Of a stretch of DNA of 64,000 bases, positions 9,279-18,270 are shown piece by piece. The stretch is from Gemmatimonadota bacterium (GTDB taxonomy: Bacteria > Gemmatimonadota > Gemmatimonadetes > Gemmatimonadales > Gemmatimonadaceae). Each line of letters opens with the position of its first letter. Position 1 is the stretch's first letter. Made by a program: the position numbers and the translations under genes. The stretch is from NCBI GenBank assembly GCA_028287305.1, contig JAQBPX010000014.1, positions 248,001 through 312,000 of the forward strand. Direction: 5' to 3'. The notes beneath the pieces were generated by a model. It was not told the origin of the DNA. It saw nothing but the letters and a program-made list of their open reading frames with translations, and made no database searches.

Positions 9279-10171
9279 TTCTTGGCCTCGCGTTCCGCCC
9301 GCTCTTTCGCGTCGCGTTGCGCCTTGGCGGCGGTGACCGAGGCGCCGAAGAGCGACCCGAGGCTCCAGCGACGCATGACCCGTCGCGGCGACAGGCCGCG
9401 CTCGTGTGCGAACGCGCCGGCGAACGCCTGCAGGCTAAGCGCGCTCCGCCCGGCCGCTGCCGGATCCGGCGGGAGAAGCCCGGCGAGTAGCCGCACACGA
9501 CGCGCATTTACGCGCTGGTGCGCCTGGCTCAACCGCAGGAGGTCATCCGGCGTGATGCGAGTCGTCCACTCGGGCGGCTGCGGATCGGCCTCGCTGTCGC
9601 GGTACGGAAGGCCCGGGCCCTCATGCGTGAGGATCCAGCACCAGAGCCGGACGGCCAAGCTCTCCGTGACCGGCGCGAGGGCGCGCGCCTTCCGGATCTC
9701 CGGGGTGACGCCCTCGATGTCGGCGAGCGCCTCGAGGGTACGCATCTCGGCGGCCACGTGGCCAAGGATGACGTCGAGCATGTCGAGCGTCCGGAGGGCG
9801 TGCAATGACTTCGGATACACGGAGCACACTTCGCCGCCATCGAGCGGCAGAAGCTCAGGCTGCTCCTCCAGCGCCGCGGCGAGCACCGCGTCGAGGTCCT
9901 CGCCGGCGTCGCCGGCGGCGGCCGCGACGGATGCGCCTGCAGAGCCACGGCCTGCGAGTGCCAGCGCGTGGGTCCGTTCGAGATGACCGAGGTAGACGAG
10001 TACACCCCGGGTAGAGGTGTCGGGGTTCTCGGTCCCACCGGGCTCGTGCTGGGCGAGCGCGTCCGGGGTCGCGAGCTTCCGGAAGAGGAGGTCATGCTCC
10101 ACGGTGGCGATGCGCTCGAGGAGCGTCGCCACCGGGAGGGATGCCTCTCGCAGTTCCTGCGAGATCTGCAT
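9275..10171 (-). CDS. Phage tail assembly protein, chaperone position
   Basis: A 298-residue protein starting at ATG 10171. No clear motif. It lies between the probable tail tube and the tape measure, where tail assembly chaperones (lambda gpG/gpGT) are encoded, and it ends in a lysine- and glutamate-rich tail (AKAQRDAKERAEREAKK). It is longer than a usual gpG, and I see no second reading frame that would give a gpGT-type frameshift product. The role is inferred from position. A palindrome copy at 9459 encodes PPDPAAA. Confidence 0.5.
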   Translation of the reverse strand: MQISQELREASLPVATLLERIATVEHDLLFRKLATPDALAQHEPGGTENPDTSTRGVLVYLGHLERTHALALAGRGSAGASVAAAAGDAGEDLDAVLAAALEEQPELLPLDGGEVCSVYPKSLHALRTLDMLDVILGHVAAEMRTLEALADIEGVTPEIRKARALAPVTESLAVRLWCWILTHEGPGLPYRDSEADPQPPEWTTRITPDDLLRLSQAHQRVNARRVRLLAGLLPPDPAAAGRSALSLQAFAGAFAHERGLSPRRVMRRWSLGSLFGASVTAAKAQRDAKERAEREAKK

Positions 10172-10180
10172 GCTGCGCCC

Positions 10181-11632
10181 CTAGTACTGGCGCATGATCA
10201 AGCAGCTCGCGGGGAGCGCCTTGATCGGGAGCTTCACGATGTCCTTGTTGCTAAGCGCGACGGAGAACTGCTCGATCACCTGCGAGCAGCCGCAGGCGTC
10301 GATCTCGATCGTGTTCCCGCCGGCCGTGAGGCCGCGGGTGTAGAACTCGGTCTGGTCGCCCGTCCCGATGTTGTTGCCCGCCACCAGGCGGCCGCCGGAG
10401 ATCGCCGACTGCGGGATCGCCAGGGCGTAGGCGATGTTCGCCAGCACGAAGTCGATCACCGAGAACATCAGCGAGATCGCCGCGTTCCCTGGCACGGAGC
10501 CCGCCTCGAAGCGCTTCGTCGCGAGCTTGATGTCGCGCTTGTCGCCGGTGACCTCGATCGAGACGCCTTCCTCGGAGAGCCCACCGAAGGGCGTCTGCAG
10601 CTGCTCGACCGCGGTGACGCCGATCGCCTGCGCGCGGAGAAGCTTCCCGCGGAGGTTGAGCGTATTCACCGCGACGTTGTCCACGATGTGCATCTCGGCC
10701 AGGTCGCCGGTGTTCACCTTCACGCGATCCCCTGCCGCGAAGTTCGTGGCCGACACGAGCACGATCGCCGTGGCGCCGGCAGCCGCAGCGGCCGACAGCG
10801 TCGAGGTGCCGCCGCCGCCCGCCGGCGCGTAGATGCCGACCTCGGAGGGCGCATCCCACACGCTGTTCTTGGAGGGCTTGAGCGACGTGTTGAGCGTGTA
10901 GCCCGGGTCGCTGGTGAGGAACGCCACCTGGCTCGCGGCCTTCCCCTTGGCGGGGATCGTGGCAAGCGCGCCGCGCGTGAGCGCCGCCTTCACCACGGAA
11001 TGGTCCATGTCCACGCCGTGGAGCTCCACGGTCATCGTGGTGCCATCCACCAGCGTGCCAACGACGGTCACGCTGATGTTGGTGTCCTCGCCGAAGTCCG
11101 AGCCATCGGTGATCAGCTGGAACGGGCTCGCCGTGGTGCCGGATCCGGTCACCTTGGCGACGAGCAGGCCGAGCGCGGCCGCAACGTTCGGCAGCGTGAT
11201 GGTCGGCCAGGCCCACTCCACGAAGGCGCGCGCGAAGCCGTCGATGCGCGACAGCACCACGCGACGCGTGGCCACCGGCACGTCGATGTTGTCGGCCTCG
11301 ATGCTGACCGTCACGCCGCCATCGGTCGGGTCGCCGTGGTCGTAGCTGATCTGGCGCTTGGCGGCTTCGCCGATCACGTGCGCCTTGGCCAGCGGGTACG
11401 CCAGGGTGACGACGAAGCCGGACGGTGCGCCGCTGATCTTGTTGAGCTCGACGTCCTCGCCGGATCCGACACGGATCGTGTCCCCGTTCGAGAGGCCGGC
11501 GATGGAGGCGACGGTGATCGACGTCGCGGCGGCCGCCGCACCAGCGGTGAGCGCCGTCGCAGCCGTGGCCACGTCGTCGCGGTGCATGATCACCTTGCCG
11601 ATCATGCGAAAGACTTTGTCCTTGGCCGGCAT
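10181..11632 (-). CDS. Major tail tube protein candidate
   Basis: A 483-residue protein from ATG 11632. The N-terminus MPAKDKVFRMIGKVIMHRD is followed by a short segment with a GLSNGDTIRVGSGEDV strand and a similar GDRVKVNTG segment near residue 300. These look like small immunoglobulin-like or carbohydrate-binding inserts. The C-terminal part is beta-rich and would fit a tail tube fold. Gene order (capsid, connector, tail terminator, this gene, tape measure) supports a major tail protein. It is longer than lambda gpV, perhaps because of the inserts. Confidence 0.6.
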   Translation of the reverse strand: MPAKDKVFRMIGKVIMHRDDVATAATALTAGAAAAATSITVASIAGLSNGDTIRVGSGEDVELNKISGAPSGFVVTLAYPLAKAHVIGEAAKRQISYDHGDPTDGGVTVSIEADNIDVPVATRRVVLSRIDGFARAFVEWAWPTITLPNVAAALGLLVAKVTGSGTTASPFQLITDGSDFGEDTNISVTVVGTLVDGTTMTVELHGVDMDHSVVKAALTRGALATIPAKGKAASQVAFLTSDPGYTLNTSLKPSKNSVWDAPSEVGIYAPAGGGGTSTLSAAAAAGATAIVLVSATNFAAGDRVKVNTGDLAEMHIVDNVAVNTLNLRGKLLRAQAIGVTAVEQLQTPFGGLSEEGVSIEVTGDKRDIKLATKRFEAGSVPGNAAISLMFSVIDFVLANIAYALAIPQSAISGGRLVAGNNIGTGDQTEFYTRGLTAGGNTIEIDACGCSQVIEQFSVALSNKDIVKLPIKALPASCLIMRQY

Positions 11633-11635
11633 CGC

Positions 11636-12127
11636 TTAGCCCTCCGTCGTGGCGGTGGTGGTCTCGCGGGTGGACTGGCGGGTCCCGGCGGAGTACTCAG
11701 TGGTCGGGGTGGTGCTGGCCTTCGCCTTGTCCGCAGCCTGCTCGGCGGCCTTGGCTTCCGCCTCGGCCTTCGTGCGCGCATCGGCCTGCTCGCGCTTCGC
11801 CGCGGTGGTGGCGGCGATCGGGTCATGGCCCGGATCCGGGTCGAGCTCCACGGCCGGGTCGTCGCCGTCGATGAGCTCCAGCACGCGGCTCTCGGGGAAG
11901 TGCCACTGCTCGCCCTTCCGGTACGTCACGCCCGGCTCCTCGATCGTGCGCAGCATCCGCACGCGCGACGTCGGGCCGAGCTCGTGCTCGGGCAGGAGCT
12001 CGGCGACGCCGGCGGCGATCGCCTGCTTCCCCTGGAACTCGCTGAAATCCGCGACCTCGCCGGCGTCGAAGCGCAGGGTGCGCGCGCCGTCCGGCAGGTC
12101 GTAGGTGGTGGTGAACTGCACGCGCAT
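11636..12127 (-). CDS. Phage structural-region hypothetical protein
   Basis: A 163-residue protein. I took ATG 12127, since the purine-rich AGGAGCGCCCC stretch lies just upstream and longer frames run through the neighbouring gene. Residues 1-95 form a compact acidic domain (TYDLPDGARTLRFDAGEVADF), a style common in small head or tail proteins of unknown role. Residues 100-163 are an Ala/Lys/Glu-rich helix followed by a Thr-rich tail (TTPTTEYSAGTRQSTRETTT), probably disordered. Function unknown. Confidence 0.65.
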   Translation of the reverse strand: MRVQFTTTYDLPDGARTLRFDAGEVADFSEFQGKQAIAAGVAELLPEHELGPTSRVRMLRTIEEPGVTYRKGEQWHFPESRVLELIDGDDPAVELDPDPGHDPIAATTAAKREQADARTKAEAEAKAAEQAADKAKASTTPTTEYSAGTRQSTRETTTATTEG

Positions 12128-12159
12128 GGGGCGCTCCTGGAGAAGAGAGGGAGAACGGA

Positions 12160-12729
12160 TCAGGTGATGGCGAGCGCCCAGCGATCGAGGACCTTGAGCT
12201 CCACGTGCAGGGAGTCGAGGACCTGGCTGTCGCCGGCGTCGATGTACTTGGCGTCGAACACGGGGGCGTTGTCGGAGAGCGTGACCACGCAGCTGTTCCG
12301 CACGTAGGCGGTCTGCGGCGAGGGAAAGCGGAGCGCGATGATCCGAAAGGCCGCCCGCATGACCTGCCGCGCATCGCGGACCTGCACCGCGCTGTCCGCG
12401 GGAGCGTCGGGGTCCTGCACGCGCAGGCTGGCGTACAGCAGCGAGAAGGGCACGAGCGTGGGATCGGCATTGAGCCGCTCGCCAAACACCGCCGCCGTAA
12501 ACCCGTGCTCGGTCTGCGTGTGGCGGAGGATGAGGGCGGGCCCGGACACGAGGGCATCCCGATGAATCGCGCCGCGTGCCACCCACGGCTGGGCGAGCTC
12601 GTGGAAGAACTGCACGGCCGCCGGCGCCGGCTCGCCCCCATCCCGAGGGACGGCGGCGAGCTGCGCATTGATGCCGGTGGCCGGATCCGACAGCCACTCG
12701 ACCAGGAGCCGGAGCGGATCGACGATCAC
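12160..12729 (-). CDS. Tail terminator / tail completion protein
   Basis: A 189-residue protein. GTG at 12729 overlaps the TGA of the FII-like gene (GTGA), which sets the start. The N-terminus (VIVDPLRLLVEWLSDP, then INAQLAAVPRDG) resembles tail completion proteins that pair a short amphipathic helix with a loop binding the head-proximal tail end. It occupies the place of lambda Z/U between the head joining protein and the tube. A one-mismatch palindrome copy lies at 12680-12691 near its start. Confidence 0.55.
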   Translation of the reverse strand: MIVDPLRLLVEWLSDPATGINAQLAAVPRDGGEPAPAAVQFFHELAQPWVARGAIHRDALVSGPALILRHTQTEHGFTAAVFGERLNADPTLVPFSLLYASLRVQDPDAPADSAVQVRDARQVMRAAFRIIALRFPSPQTAYVRNSCVVTLSDNAPVFDAKYIDAGDSQVLDSLHVELKVLDRWALAIT

Positions 12730-13049
12730 GCGCGGCCCCCGGCGAGCGCCGCGGCGACGATGGTGCCGTCGTCCACGGGAAAGAGTTGTTGCACCAGCCA
12801 GACCGTCCCGCCGACCGCCGAGGCCGCGCCGAGCGCGCCCACGGTGATCGGCGTTTCCTCGGCCAGATCCGGCAGGGCGTCGGTGCGAAGGAACAGCACA
12901 TCGGCTGCGACCTCCACGTCGACGCCGAGCACGTGCCGGGCCTCCCCGCTGCGGTTCAGGAAGCCGCGCGTCGACTCGGCCCCGTACTGCACGGGGTGAG
13001 TCAGCTCGACTTCCGAGAACGCAACGAGGAGATCCGACGTCGCGCTCAT
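12726..13049 (-). CDS. Head-tail joining protein, lambda gpFII-like
   Basis: A 107-residue protein from ATG 13049, two bases after the capsid stop codon. The core ADVLFLRTDALPDLAEETPITVG, followed by WLVQQLFPVDDGT, matches the pattern of lambda FII (LFVRTDE, then a TLTIG strand, then a PDDGG loop), the protein that links the completed head to the tail. The size is also close to the family's ~117 residues. Position straight after the major capsid gene agrees. Confidence 0.65.
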   Translation of the reverse strand: MSATSDLLVAFSEVELTHPVQYGAESTRGFLNRSGEARHVLGVDVEVAADVLFLRTDALPDLAEETPITVGALGAASAVGGTVWLVQQLFPVDDGTIVAAALAGGRA

Positions 13050-13051
13050 GC

Positions 13052-14074
13052 CTACAGCACCGACACGCCGATGGAGGCGTTCGGCCGAGTGGGCGCCGTG
13101 AGGGGCGCCGACTGCAGCATGAGGTAACGCGCGGAGGGATCCTCATCCTCCCAGCTCTTGGCGAAGTACGGCACCGCCCGGAGCGACTTGAGGTCCTTGA
13201 TGGCGCCGTAGCATCGGACGCCCTCGACGGCGGGATGACCCATCACGAGCCAGCCCGAGGGAAGCATGTCCTGCTCGACGTCGTTCTCGTCGACGTACCA
13301 GTCGGCGTAGACGAAGATCTTGAAGCCGTCGATCGTGCCCATGTACGTCGAGGCCTCGCTCATCTCGGTGCCCGTCACCAGCTGGGTGCCGATCTGCGCG
13401 GCGTTGAGCGACTTCCACCGATCCGAAACGTCGGGGTGCTTGATGAACGTCTGGAACGCGTCCAGTGCCATCGTGACGTCCGTCGGGAAGGCACCGCACT
13501 TCTTCTTGGAGAGCAGCGCCCAGGTGAGGAGGTTGTCGAGAGGATGCGTGTTCGCCTGGCTCCAGCGATTCGCGCCGGCGAGCGTGATCGTGAGAGCGGC
13601 GTCGCGCTGGAAGTCCACCAGCGTGGAGGGATAGCCATCGCCCACGAGCGTCAGCTTGCCCAGGCGCATGGTCTCCATCGCCATGAACTCCTGGCGACGG
13701 GTGAGCAAGTTGATCTGATCGTCGAGCTCCGCGGCGATCGCCAGCTCCAGGCGCTGCTGCGGCGTGTACGTCCCGCCGATCTTCTCTCCCACCGCGCGCT
13801 TGAATGGCGTGCTCGTGCCATCGAAGATGCGCTTGTCCTTCGTGTACGCGGGCTTGAGGGTCTTCACCGTCCGACCCGTCTGGTTCATGATCTTGCCGGG
13901 CATGAGCGGCGAGACCAGCGGCGCAATGCGACGCTTCCGGTCCACGACGTCGAAGTCGATGTTCTCGGTGTCGCTCGTCACCTCCGTGGTGAAGTAGCGA
14001 TCGAGCATGAAGCGGGGCGGCGTCTTGAGATCGCCCACCACGCCCATGAGGTATTCGGTGCTGTAGTAATCCAT
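13052..14074 (-). CDS. Major capsid protein, lambda gpE family
   Basis: A 340-residue protein from ATG 14074, the normal length for gpE-type capsids. Features: an N-terminal arm MDYYSTEYLMGVVGDLKTPP, an FxTEVTSDTENIDFDVVDRKRRIAPLV strand region, and the family-typical sequence of RQEFMAMETM, followed by TxxMALDAFQTFIKHPDV. It forms the icosahedral shell. It lies directly after the decoration gene, as in lambda D-E. Confidence 0.88.
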   Translation of the reverse strand: MDYYSTEYLMGVVGDLKTPPRFMLDRYFTTEVTSDTENIDFDVVDRKRRIAPLVSPLMPGKIMNQTGRTVKTLKPAYTKDKRIFDGTSTPFKRAVGEKIGGTYTPQQRLELAIAAELDDQINLLTRRQEFMAMETMRLGKLTLVGDGYPSTLVDFQRDAALTITLAGANRWSQANTHPLDNLLTWALLSKKKCGAFPTDVTMALDAFQTFIKHPDVSDRWKSLNAAQIGTQLVTGTEMSEASTYMGTIDGFKIFVYADWYVDENDVEQDMLPSGWLVMGHPAVEGVRCYGAIKDLKSLRAVPYFAKSWEDEDPSARYLMLQSAPLTAPTRPNASIGVSVL

Positions 14075-14141
14075 GTGGAGATTCGCTCCGAGGTGGTGGC
14101 GGCCGCGCCGGACGTGGCGCGACCGCCGGATGAGGGCGTGG

Positions 14142-14810
14142 TTACGCCGGCTGGCCGTGGATGAGGAAGCAGAAGTTCGCGCGCAGCGAATCCTTCACGC
14201 TGGCGATGGTGTGTCCCGCGCCGAGCACGATCTGCGTGTCGTTGAAGTTCCCGCGGGTATAGATCAGGCACTCCACGTCGCCTGCGGTCGCGTCGGCGTC
14301 CTGCGTGAGGATCGCGCGCGCGAGGTCGGAGCCGTCCACCGCGGCCGCGGTCGCGAGCTTGTACTTGTAGACCACCGCGGAGACGTCGACGCTGAACGTG
14401 TCGCCCGAGATGAAGTCCGTCGCGCCGTCGGCGATCGTGAAGTTGATCGCGCCGACGAAAGCAACGCCCACGTTCGCACGGCCGATCTCAGCGCCACCGG
14501 GCTCGAAGATCGCGAACACGCCGGCGTTCGCGGCCGGCTCGATGCAGACGATGCGGTACCGGCCCGGCTTCACCGTGGCGCCGATGGTCGCGGCGCCGAA
14601 GACGCCGTTGCCGGTGTTGCCCGCGTCGGCCACCGCGGCGGCGACCACCGCGGCGGTCGCCGTGCGGCCCAGGACGGCGCCGCGCGTGAGGTTCTGCCCG
14701 GCGAGCAGCGTCACCTTCTCGACGAGCGCGTAGTCGGTGTCGATGGCCAGCAGCTGGTCCGGCAGGAAGGAGGCGGAGCTGAACCCCGCGCTGGGATTGA
14801 GAGGAGGCAT
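14142..14810 (-). CDS. Head decoration protein, lambda gpD-like
   Basis: A 222-residue protein from ATG 14810. It has a repeated Ala/Gly/Thr-rich beta pattern (LLAGQNLTRGAVLGRTA) and the GDVECLIYTRGNFN motif typical of large gpD relatives. Such proteins clamp the expanded capsid shell from outside. It is twice the length of lambda gpD (about 110); the extra part, about residues 60-150, is another beta-rich segment. It is placed between the protease/scaffold gene and the capsid gene, as expected. Confidence 0.75.
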   Translation of the reverse strand: MPPLNPSAGFSSASFLPDQLLAIDTDYALVEKVTLLAGQNLTRGAVLGRTATAAVVAAAVADAGNTGNGVFGAATIGATVKPGRYRIVCIEPAANAGVFAIFEPGGAEIGRANVGVAFVGAINFTIADGATDFISGDTFSVDVSAVVYKYKLATAAAVDGSDLARAILTQDADATAGDVECLIYTRGNFNDTQIVLGAGHTIASVKDSLRANFCFLIHGQPA

Positions 14811-14845
14811 GGTAGGTGTTCTCCAGTGAGGCGCGAGCGCGCCGG

Positions 14846-15313
14846 TTAGGCGCGCATCCGCGCGCGCGGGTTGAGCGTGTGGAACATCTCCGCGGCCTTT
14901 CGGCCGGCGGCGGCTTCCGTGACCTTCTCCTCGACCGCGGCACCAGCGACCGACGCCGGCTTCGCCTCGTGCTCCTCGTCGAGCTTGAGGTTGGCAAGCT
15001 TCGCGGAGGCGCGACCGTCCTCGGCCTCGAGGATGCGCAACGCCGCCATCGCAGCGGTGCAGTCGCCGTCCGCGATGCAGCTGGCGATCAGCTTCTCGCG
15101 CCCGGGCTTCTGCAGGGCCTGAATGCCGGTGATGCGCGCGCGCTCCTCAGCCCGAGCCGCAGTGGCCGGATCCGGCGCCTCGCTGGCGGCGGCCGCGGCG
15201 ACGGTCTCCTTGGTGGGTGCGGGGGTGCCGGTCCCCTGCGTGGTCTCGGTGGTGGGCAGCGCGGCGTTCGCGGACGCGCCGCTCCCCCCAGCCTCGGGCT
15301 TCTCCTGGGCCAT
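14846..15313 (-). CDS. Nested in-frame scaffold protein (Nu3-like)
   Basis: An internal ATG at 15313, codon 302 of the protease gene, is preceded on the minus strand by AGAGGACATC, a good ribosome binding site six bases from the ATG. It would give a 155-residue protein, MAQEKPEAGGSGASANA..., identical to the helical scaffold tail. Lambda makes Nu3 in the same way from inside gene C. The internal start is visible; its use is inferred. Confidence 0.55.
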   Translation of the reverse strand: MAQEKPEAGGSGASANAALPTTETTQGTGTPAPTKETVAAAAASEAPDPATAARAEERARITGIQALQKPGREKLIASCIADGDCTAAMAALRILEAEDGRASAKLANLKLDEEHEAKPASVAGAAVEEKVTEAAAGRKAAEMFHTLNPRARMRA

Positions 15314-16216
15314 GATGTCCTCTGGGACGTGGTGAGTAGCGCGAGTCCCGCCCGTGGGCGCGCTCGCGAGGAAGCCGACTGCATCCTGCTGCAGTGCGGC
15401 GAGAGTGTCTTCGTAGGTGCCGAGCGAGTCGGCGAGACCGCGCGCCACGGCCGCCGCGCCGACGAACACGCCGCCCTGGCCGTAGTTCGCGAGCACGGCG
15501 TCGACCTCAATACCGCGATAGGCGGCGAGGGACTCGATGAATACCTGCGCAAGCGCGTCGACCACCTCCAGCATGGCCGCGCGACCGTCGTCCTGCTCCG
15601 GATCGAGCCGCTTGCGCGGGCTCTGCGTGGACACGATCTCGATCGACTTGACGCCCGGGCGCTCGTCGTACTTCCGCAGCGTGGCCACGACGCCGACCGA
15701 GCCGAGCACCGCGGTGGGCGCCGTGACGATGCGCGAGCTCGCGCTAGCGAGCCAGAAGCCCGCCGACGCCGCCATGTTGGAGACGTAGGCCACCACCGGC
15801 TTGACGTCCCGCCCGGCGCGGATCATCCCCGCGAGCTCGGAGGCGCCGTTGACCTCGCCCCCAGGCGTGTCGCACATCAGCATGATCGCGCGAATGCTGC
15901 GATCGTCGAGCGCCAGCTTGAGGTCGGCGGCGATGTCATCGTACGACGTGATGCCGCACATGTCCGTGAACCAGGACGCGTAGCGGCACATCGGGCCAAT
16001 GAGCTCGATCGTGGCGACGCCGTCGCGCACGCTCATGTTGTGCGCGTCCTTCGCGGGCTGGCCTCGCCGCGCCTCGAGCGCGTCGATGAGGCCCGGCTCC
16101 GACTGCGCGCGATCGAGGATATCCAGCATCAGCTGGAGCCGCTCGGGCACCATGGCCCACTGCCACGACATCATCGTGGCGAGCACGTTGTCGAGCCGAC
16201 GAGGACGGTTAGCCAC
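14846..16216 (-). CDS. S49-family capsid protease fused to scaffold (lambda gpC/Nu3 type)
   Basis: A 456-residue protein from GTG 16216; its start overlaps the end of the portal gene by 8 bp. Residues ~55-270 form an SppA/ClpP-like S49 protease domain: MCDTPGGEVNGA, then NMAASAGFWLASAS with the predicted nucleophile Ser near 150, then AVLGSVGVV. Residues ~300-456 are Ala/Glu/Lys-rich and helical, fitting an internal scaffold. The protease would mature the procapsid. A palindrome copy at 15165 falls in the flexible linker and encodes PDP. Confidence 0.85.
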   Translation of the reverse strand: MANRPRRLDNVLATMMSWQWAMVPERLQLMLDILDRAQSEPGLIDALEARRGQPAKDAHNMSVRDGVATIELIGPMCRYASWFTDMCGITSYDDIAADLKLALDDRSIRAIMLMCDTPGGEVNGASELAGMIRAGRDVKPVVAYVSNMAASAGFWLASASSRIVTAPTAVLGSVGVVATLRKYDERPGVKSIEIVSTQSPRKRLDPEQDDGRAAMLEVVDALAQVFIESLAAYRGIEVDAVLANYGQGGVFVGAAAVARGLADSLGTYEDTLAALQQDAVGFLASAPTGGTRATHHVPEDIMAQEKPEAGGSGASANAALPTTETTQGTGTPAPTKETVAAAAASEAPDPATAARAEERARITGIQALQKPGREKLIASCIADGDCTAAMAALRILEAEDGRASAKLANLKLDEEHEAKPASVAGAAVEEKVTEAAAGRKAAEMFHTLNPRARMRA

Positions 16217-17873
16217 TGAGCGCCTCCTGGCGATCGCGCGCCGCGCGCGTCGGGGGTTCGGTCGCCGCGGCTGGCGCGCCGGCGAGAGTCTGGAAAGGCT
16301 CCTCGAGATTCCCCTCGAGGCGCAGCCGCCGCTCCTTCACGCGCTGGGCGTGCTTCTGGTCCCAGTCGCCCCCGGTGAGCTGCGCCGTCTCCTCGTCGAT
16401 AGTCGAGACGCCGAGATCCACGCGCTTCTTGGCGGCGTTGATTTCGCTCTCCGGATCCAGCTGGCCCATGGCCGTGCCCGTCCACTCACAGCCGAGGTAC
16501 GCCATGCGCACCAGCGGGTTCTCGAAGTAGCCCGGCGCGATGAGCAGCCCGCGCGCGATCGCCTCGGTGATGATCCACTCGCGCGTCGGCTGGCAGAAGT
16601 TCCGCACCATCCAGTCGCGCCGGTTGAGGACCGCGCGCCACGCCTCGAGGATCGCGCCGCGCGAGGCGCTGTAGCTGGAGGAGAAGTGCTTGATGAGCAC
16701 TTCGTAGGGCATCTCGATCGCGACGCCGACCTGGCGCACGAACGACTGGTAGAACGGGTCGAAGTTCGGATTCGGCCGATTGGGCTGCGCCATGACCGGC
16801 TCCTCGCCCGGCGCGAGTCCGACGATGGCACCCTGTCCCAATCGCACGTCGTTTTGAGCACCAAGGCCCGCCGTGTTCTGGGGGACGCCACCTGGGTCAC
16901 CCATGTCCGGCATCAGGACTTCGCCGGACGTGGACTTGAGGAACACAGTGAAGAACGACTGAATCACGGCGGCCATGAGCTCCGCGTCGCTCAGGCGGCT
17001 CAGCTGCTTCAGCGTTTCGATAATCGGCGCGAACTTCGGAACTCCGCGCGCCTGGTCCGGCCGCAGCATCTCGTAGACATGCAGGACCTGTGGGTCGCCG
17101 GATCCGGCGCCCGCCATCGGGACGCGGGTCCAGTTGGCGTCGGGATAGGTGGCGTAGAGTCCCGCGTAGCCGCCCAGCGTGTCGCCCGGATGGCGATCGA
17201 GCACGTGCACGGCCGCCGGGCGACCGTTGGCGTCGAGCTCGATCCCATCCATGAGCGTCGTGCTGTTGAACATCCCGCGCGGATTGCACACCCGATCCGC
17301 TTCGATGAGCTGCACACGGGTCGACAGCAGCGCGCCGGGCCGGTCCTCAAACCGGCGCAGCGCGAAGATGTCCCCGCGGCCGAAGGCGCCACGCAGCACA
17401 AGCGACTGCTGGCCGTAGAAGTCCTGGCGACCCGTGTAGTCGCAGGCCTTGGTCTCAGCCCACCAGTGGAAGATGCGATCGGCCTGCCGCTCCCAGGCGG
17501 TGGCGTCCTCGTCGCTCAGCTGCAGCAGGTCGCGATCGAGGCGCGCGTGGGGGACGATGCCGGTGCCCACCGTATGGGTCGCCATCGTGGCCATCGCACC
17601 GGCGGCGAGCGGATCGTTTCGCTCGAGGTCCGCGCACCGGGCACGGAGCGCGAGCAGATCCGGGATTGTGTCCGAGTTCGCACTACCACGACGCGGAAGC
17701 CAGCTCTTGGTCGCGGGCCGATCGAGGCGCGCGCCGTTGTAGCCACCGGGGCCGAAGAAGAGCTGCGCCGCCTCGAACTGCACGCGGGACTGATACCGCT
17801 GGAGCGCGTAGCCGGGCGCGACGCGCGCGATGGCGCGATCGAGGAAGGATGGCTGCACGCGCGGTGTGATCAC
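16209..17873 (-). CDS. Phage portal protein, lambda gpB family
   Basis: A 554-residue protein from GTG 17873, overlapping the gpW-like stop (GTGA). Portal hallmarks: an N-terminal RSRDLERNDPLAAGAM-type segment (here ARCADLERNDPLAAGAMATM), VQLIEADRVCNP, FYQSFVRQVGVAIEMPYEVLIKHFSSSYSASRGAILE and a C-terminal clip region. It forms the dodecameric DNA entry ring at the head vertex and docks the terminase. Length matches gpB (about 530). Confidence 0.92.
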   Translation of the reverse strand: MITPRVQPSFLDRAIARVAPGYALQRYQSRVQFEAAQLFFGPGGYNGARLDRPATKSWLPRRGSANSDTIPDLLALRARCADLERNDPLAAGAMATMATHTVGTGIVPHARLDRDLLQLSDEDATAWERQADRIFHWWAETKACDYTGRQDFYGQQSLVLRGAFGRGDIFALRRFEDRPGALLSTRVQLIEADRVCNPRGMFNSTTLMDGIELDANGRPAAVHVLDRHPGDTLGGYAGLYATYPDANWTRVPMAGAGSGDPQVLHVYEMLRPDQARGVPKFAPIIETLKQLSRLSDAELMAAVIQSFFTVFLKSTSGEVLMPDMGDPGGVPQNTAGLGAQNDVRLGQGAIVGLAPGEEPVMAQPNRPNPNFDPFYQSFVRQVGVAIEMPYEVLIKHFSSSYSASRGAILEAWRAVLNRRDWMVRNFCQPTREWIITEAIARGLLIAPGYFENPLVRMAYLGCEWTGTAMGQLDPESEINAAKKRVDLGVSTIDEETAQLTGGDWDQKHAQRVKERRLRLEGNLEEPFQTLAGAPAAATEPPTRAARDRQEALSG

Positions 17874-18085
17874 AGTGGCACGGCGCGCTGGATCTTCACG
17901 ACGTTGCCCCGCGTTTCCGTGGCGGCGAGCGGGCGCAGACGCTCCTCGCGTGCGTAGAGCGTCGCGAGGTCATGCTTCGTGAACGTGCGGCCCAGGATGG
18001 CGACCTGCGTGTTCGGCGTCGCCTCGATCTGGGCGATCAGGCTCTGTACCGCTTCGAGCTGCTCGGTGTAAGTCTTGATCGCCAT
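17870..18085 (-). CDS. Head-tail connector, gpW-like
   Basis: A 71-residue protein from ATG 18085, MAIKTYTEQLEAVQSLIAQ, with an N-terminal helix, a beta-hairpin (VAILGRTFTKHD) and a second helix (LATLYAREERLRPLA). That is the helix-hairpin-helix plan of lambda gpW, which plugs the portal after packaging. It sits between terminase and portal, as W does in lambda. Confidence 0.7.
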   Translation of the reverse strand: MAIKTYTEQLEAVQSLIAQIEATPNTQVAILGRTFTKHDLATLYAREERLRPLAATETRGNVVKIQRAVPL

Positions 18086-18102
18086 GGGTGGGTAGGAACG
18101 CG

Positions 18103-18147
18103 AAAAGCGGCGTGAAGGCCCTCGAGAGAGAGGGCCGATCACGCCGC
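18103..18147 (-). terminator. Probable terminator before the head operon
   Basis: On the minus strand GCGGCGTGATCGGCCCTC pairs with GAGGGCC and TCACGCCGC across 18107-18147 and is followed by TTTT (18103-18106). It would end transcription coming from the terminase genes, or attenuate it, just before the gpW-like gene. The T tract is short, so strength is uncertain. Confidence 0.65.
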
Positions 18148-18270
18148 GGGACACGCAGCTTTAGTAACTCACCAGCGCGTAATCGCGCCGACATCCCAAC
18201 ATGCAGTCATCGTTGCGCCTGCGCAAGCGCGAACGTGGCGACCATGCAAGGAAGCTTTAGTGGTGACGCG

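Noticed and set aside
9968-12307. 779-codon plus-strand frame across four tail genes
   Set aside because: Low-complexity Arg/Gly/Val/Asp composition and it spans several well-coupled minus-strand genes; a shadow frame.
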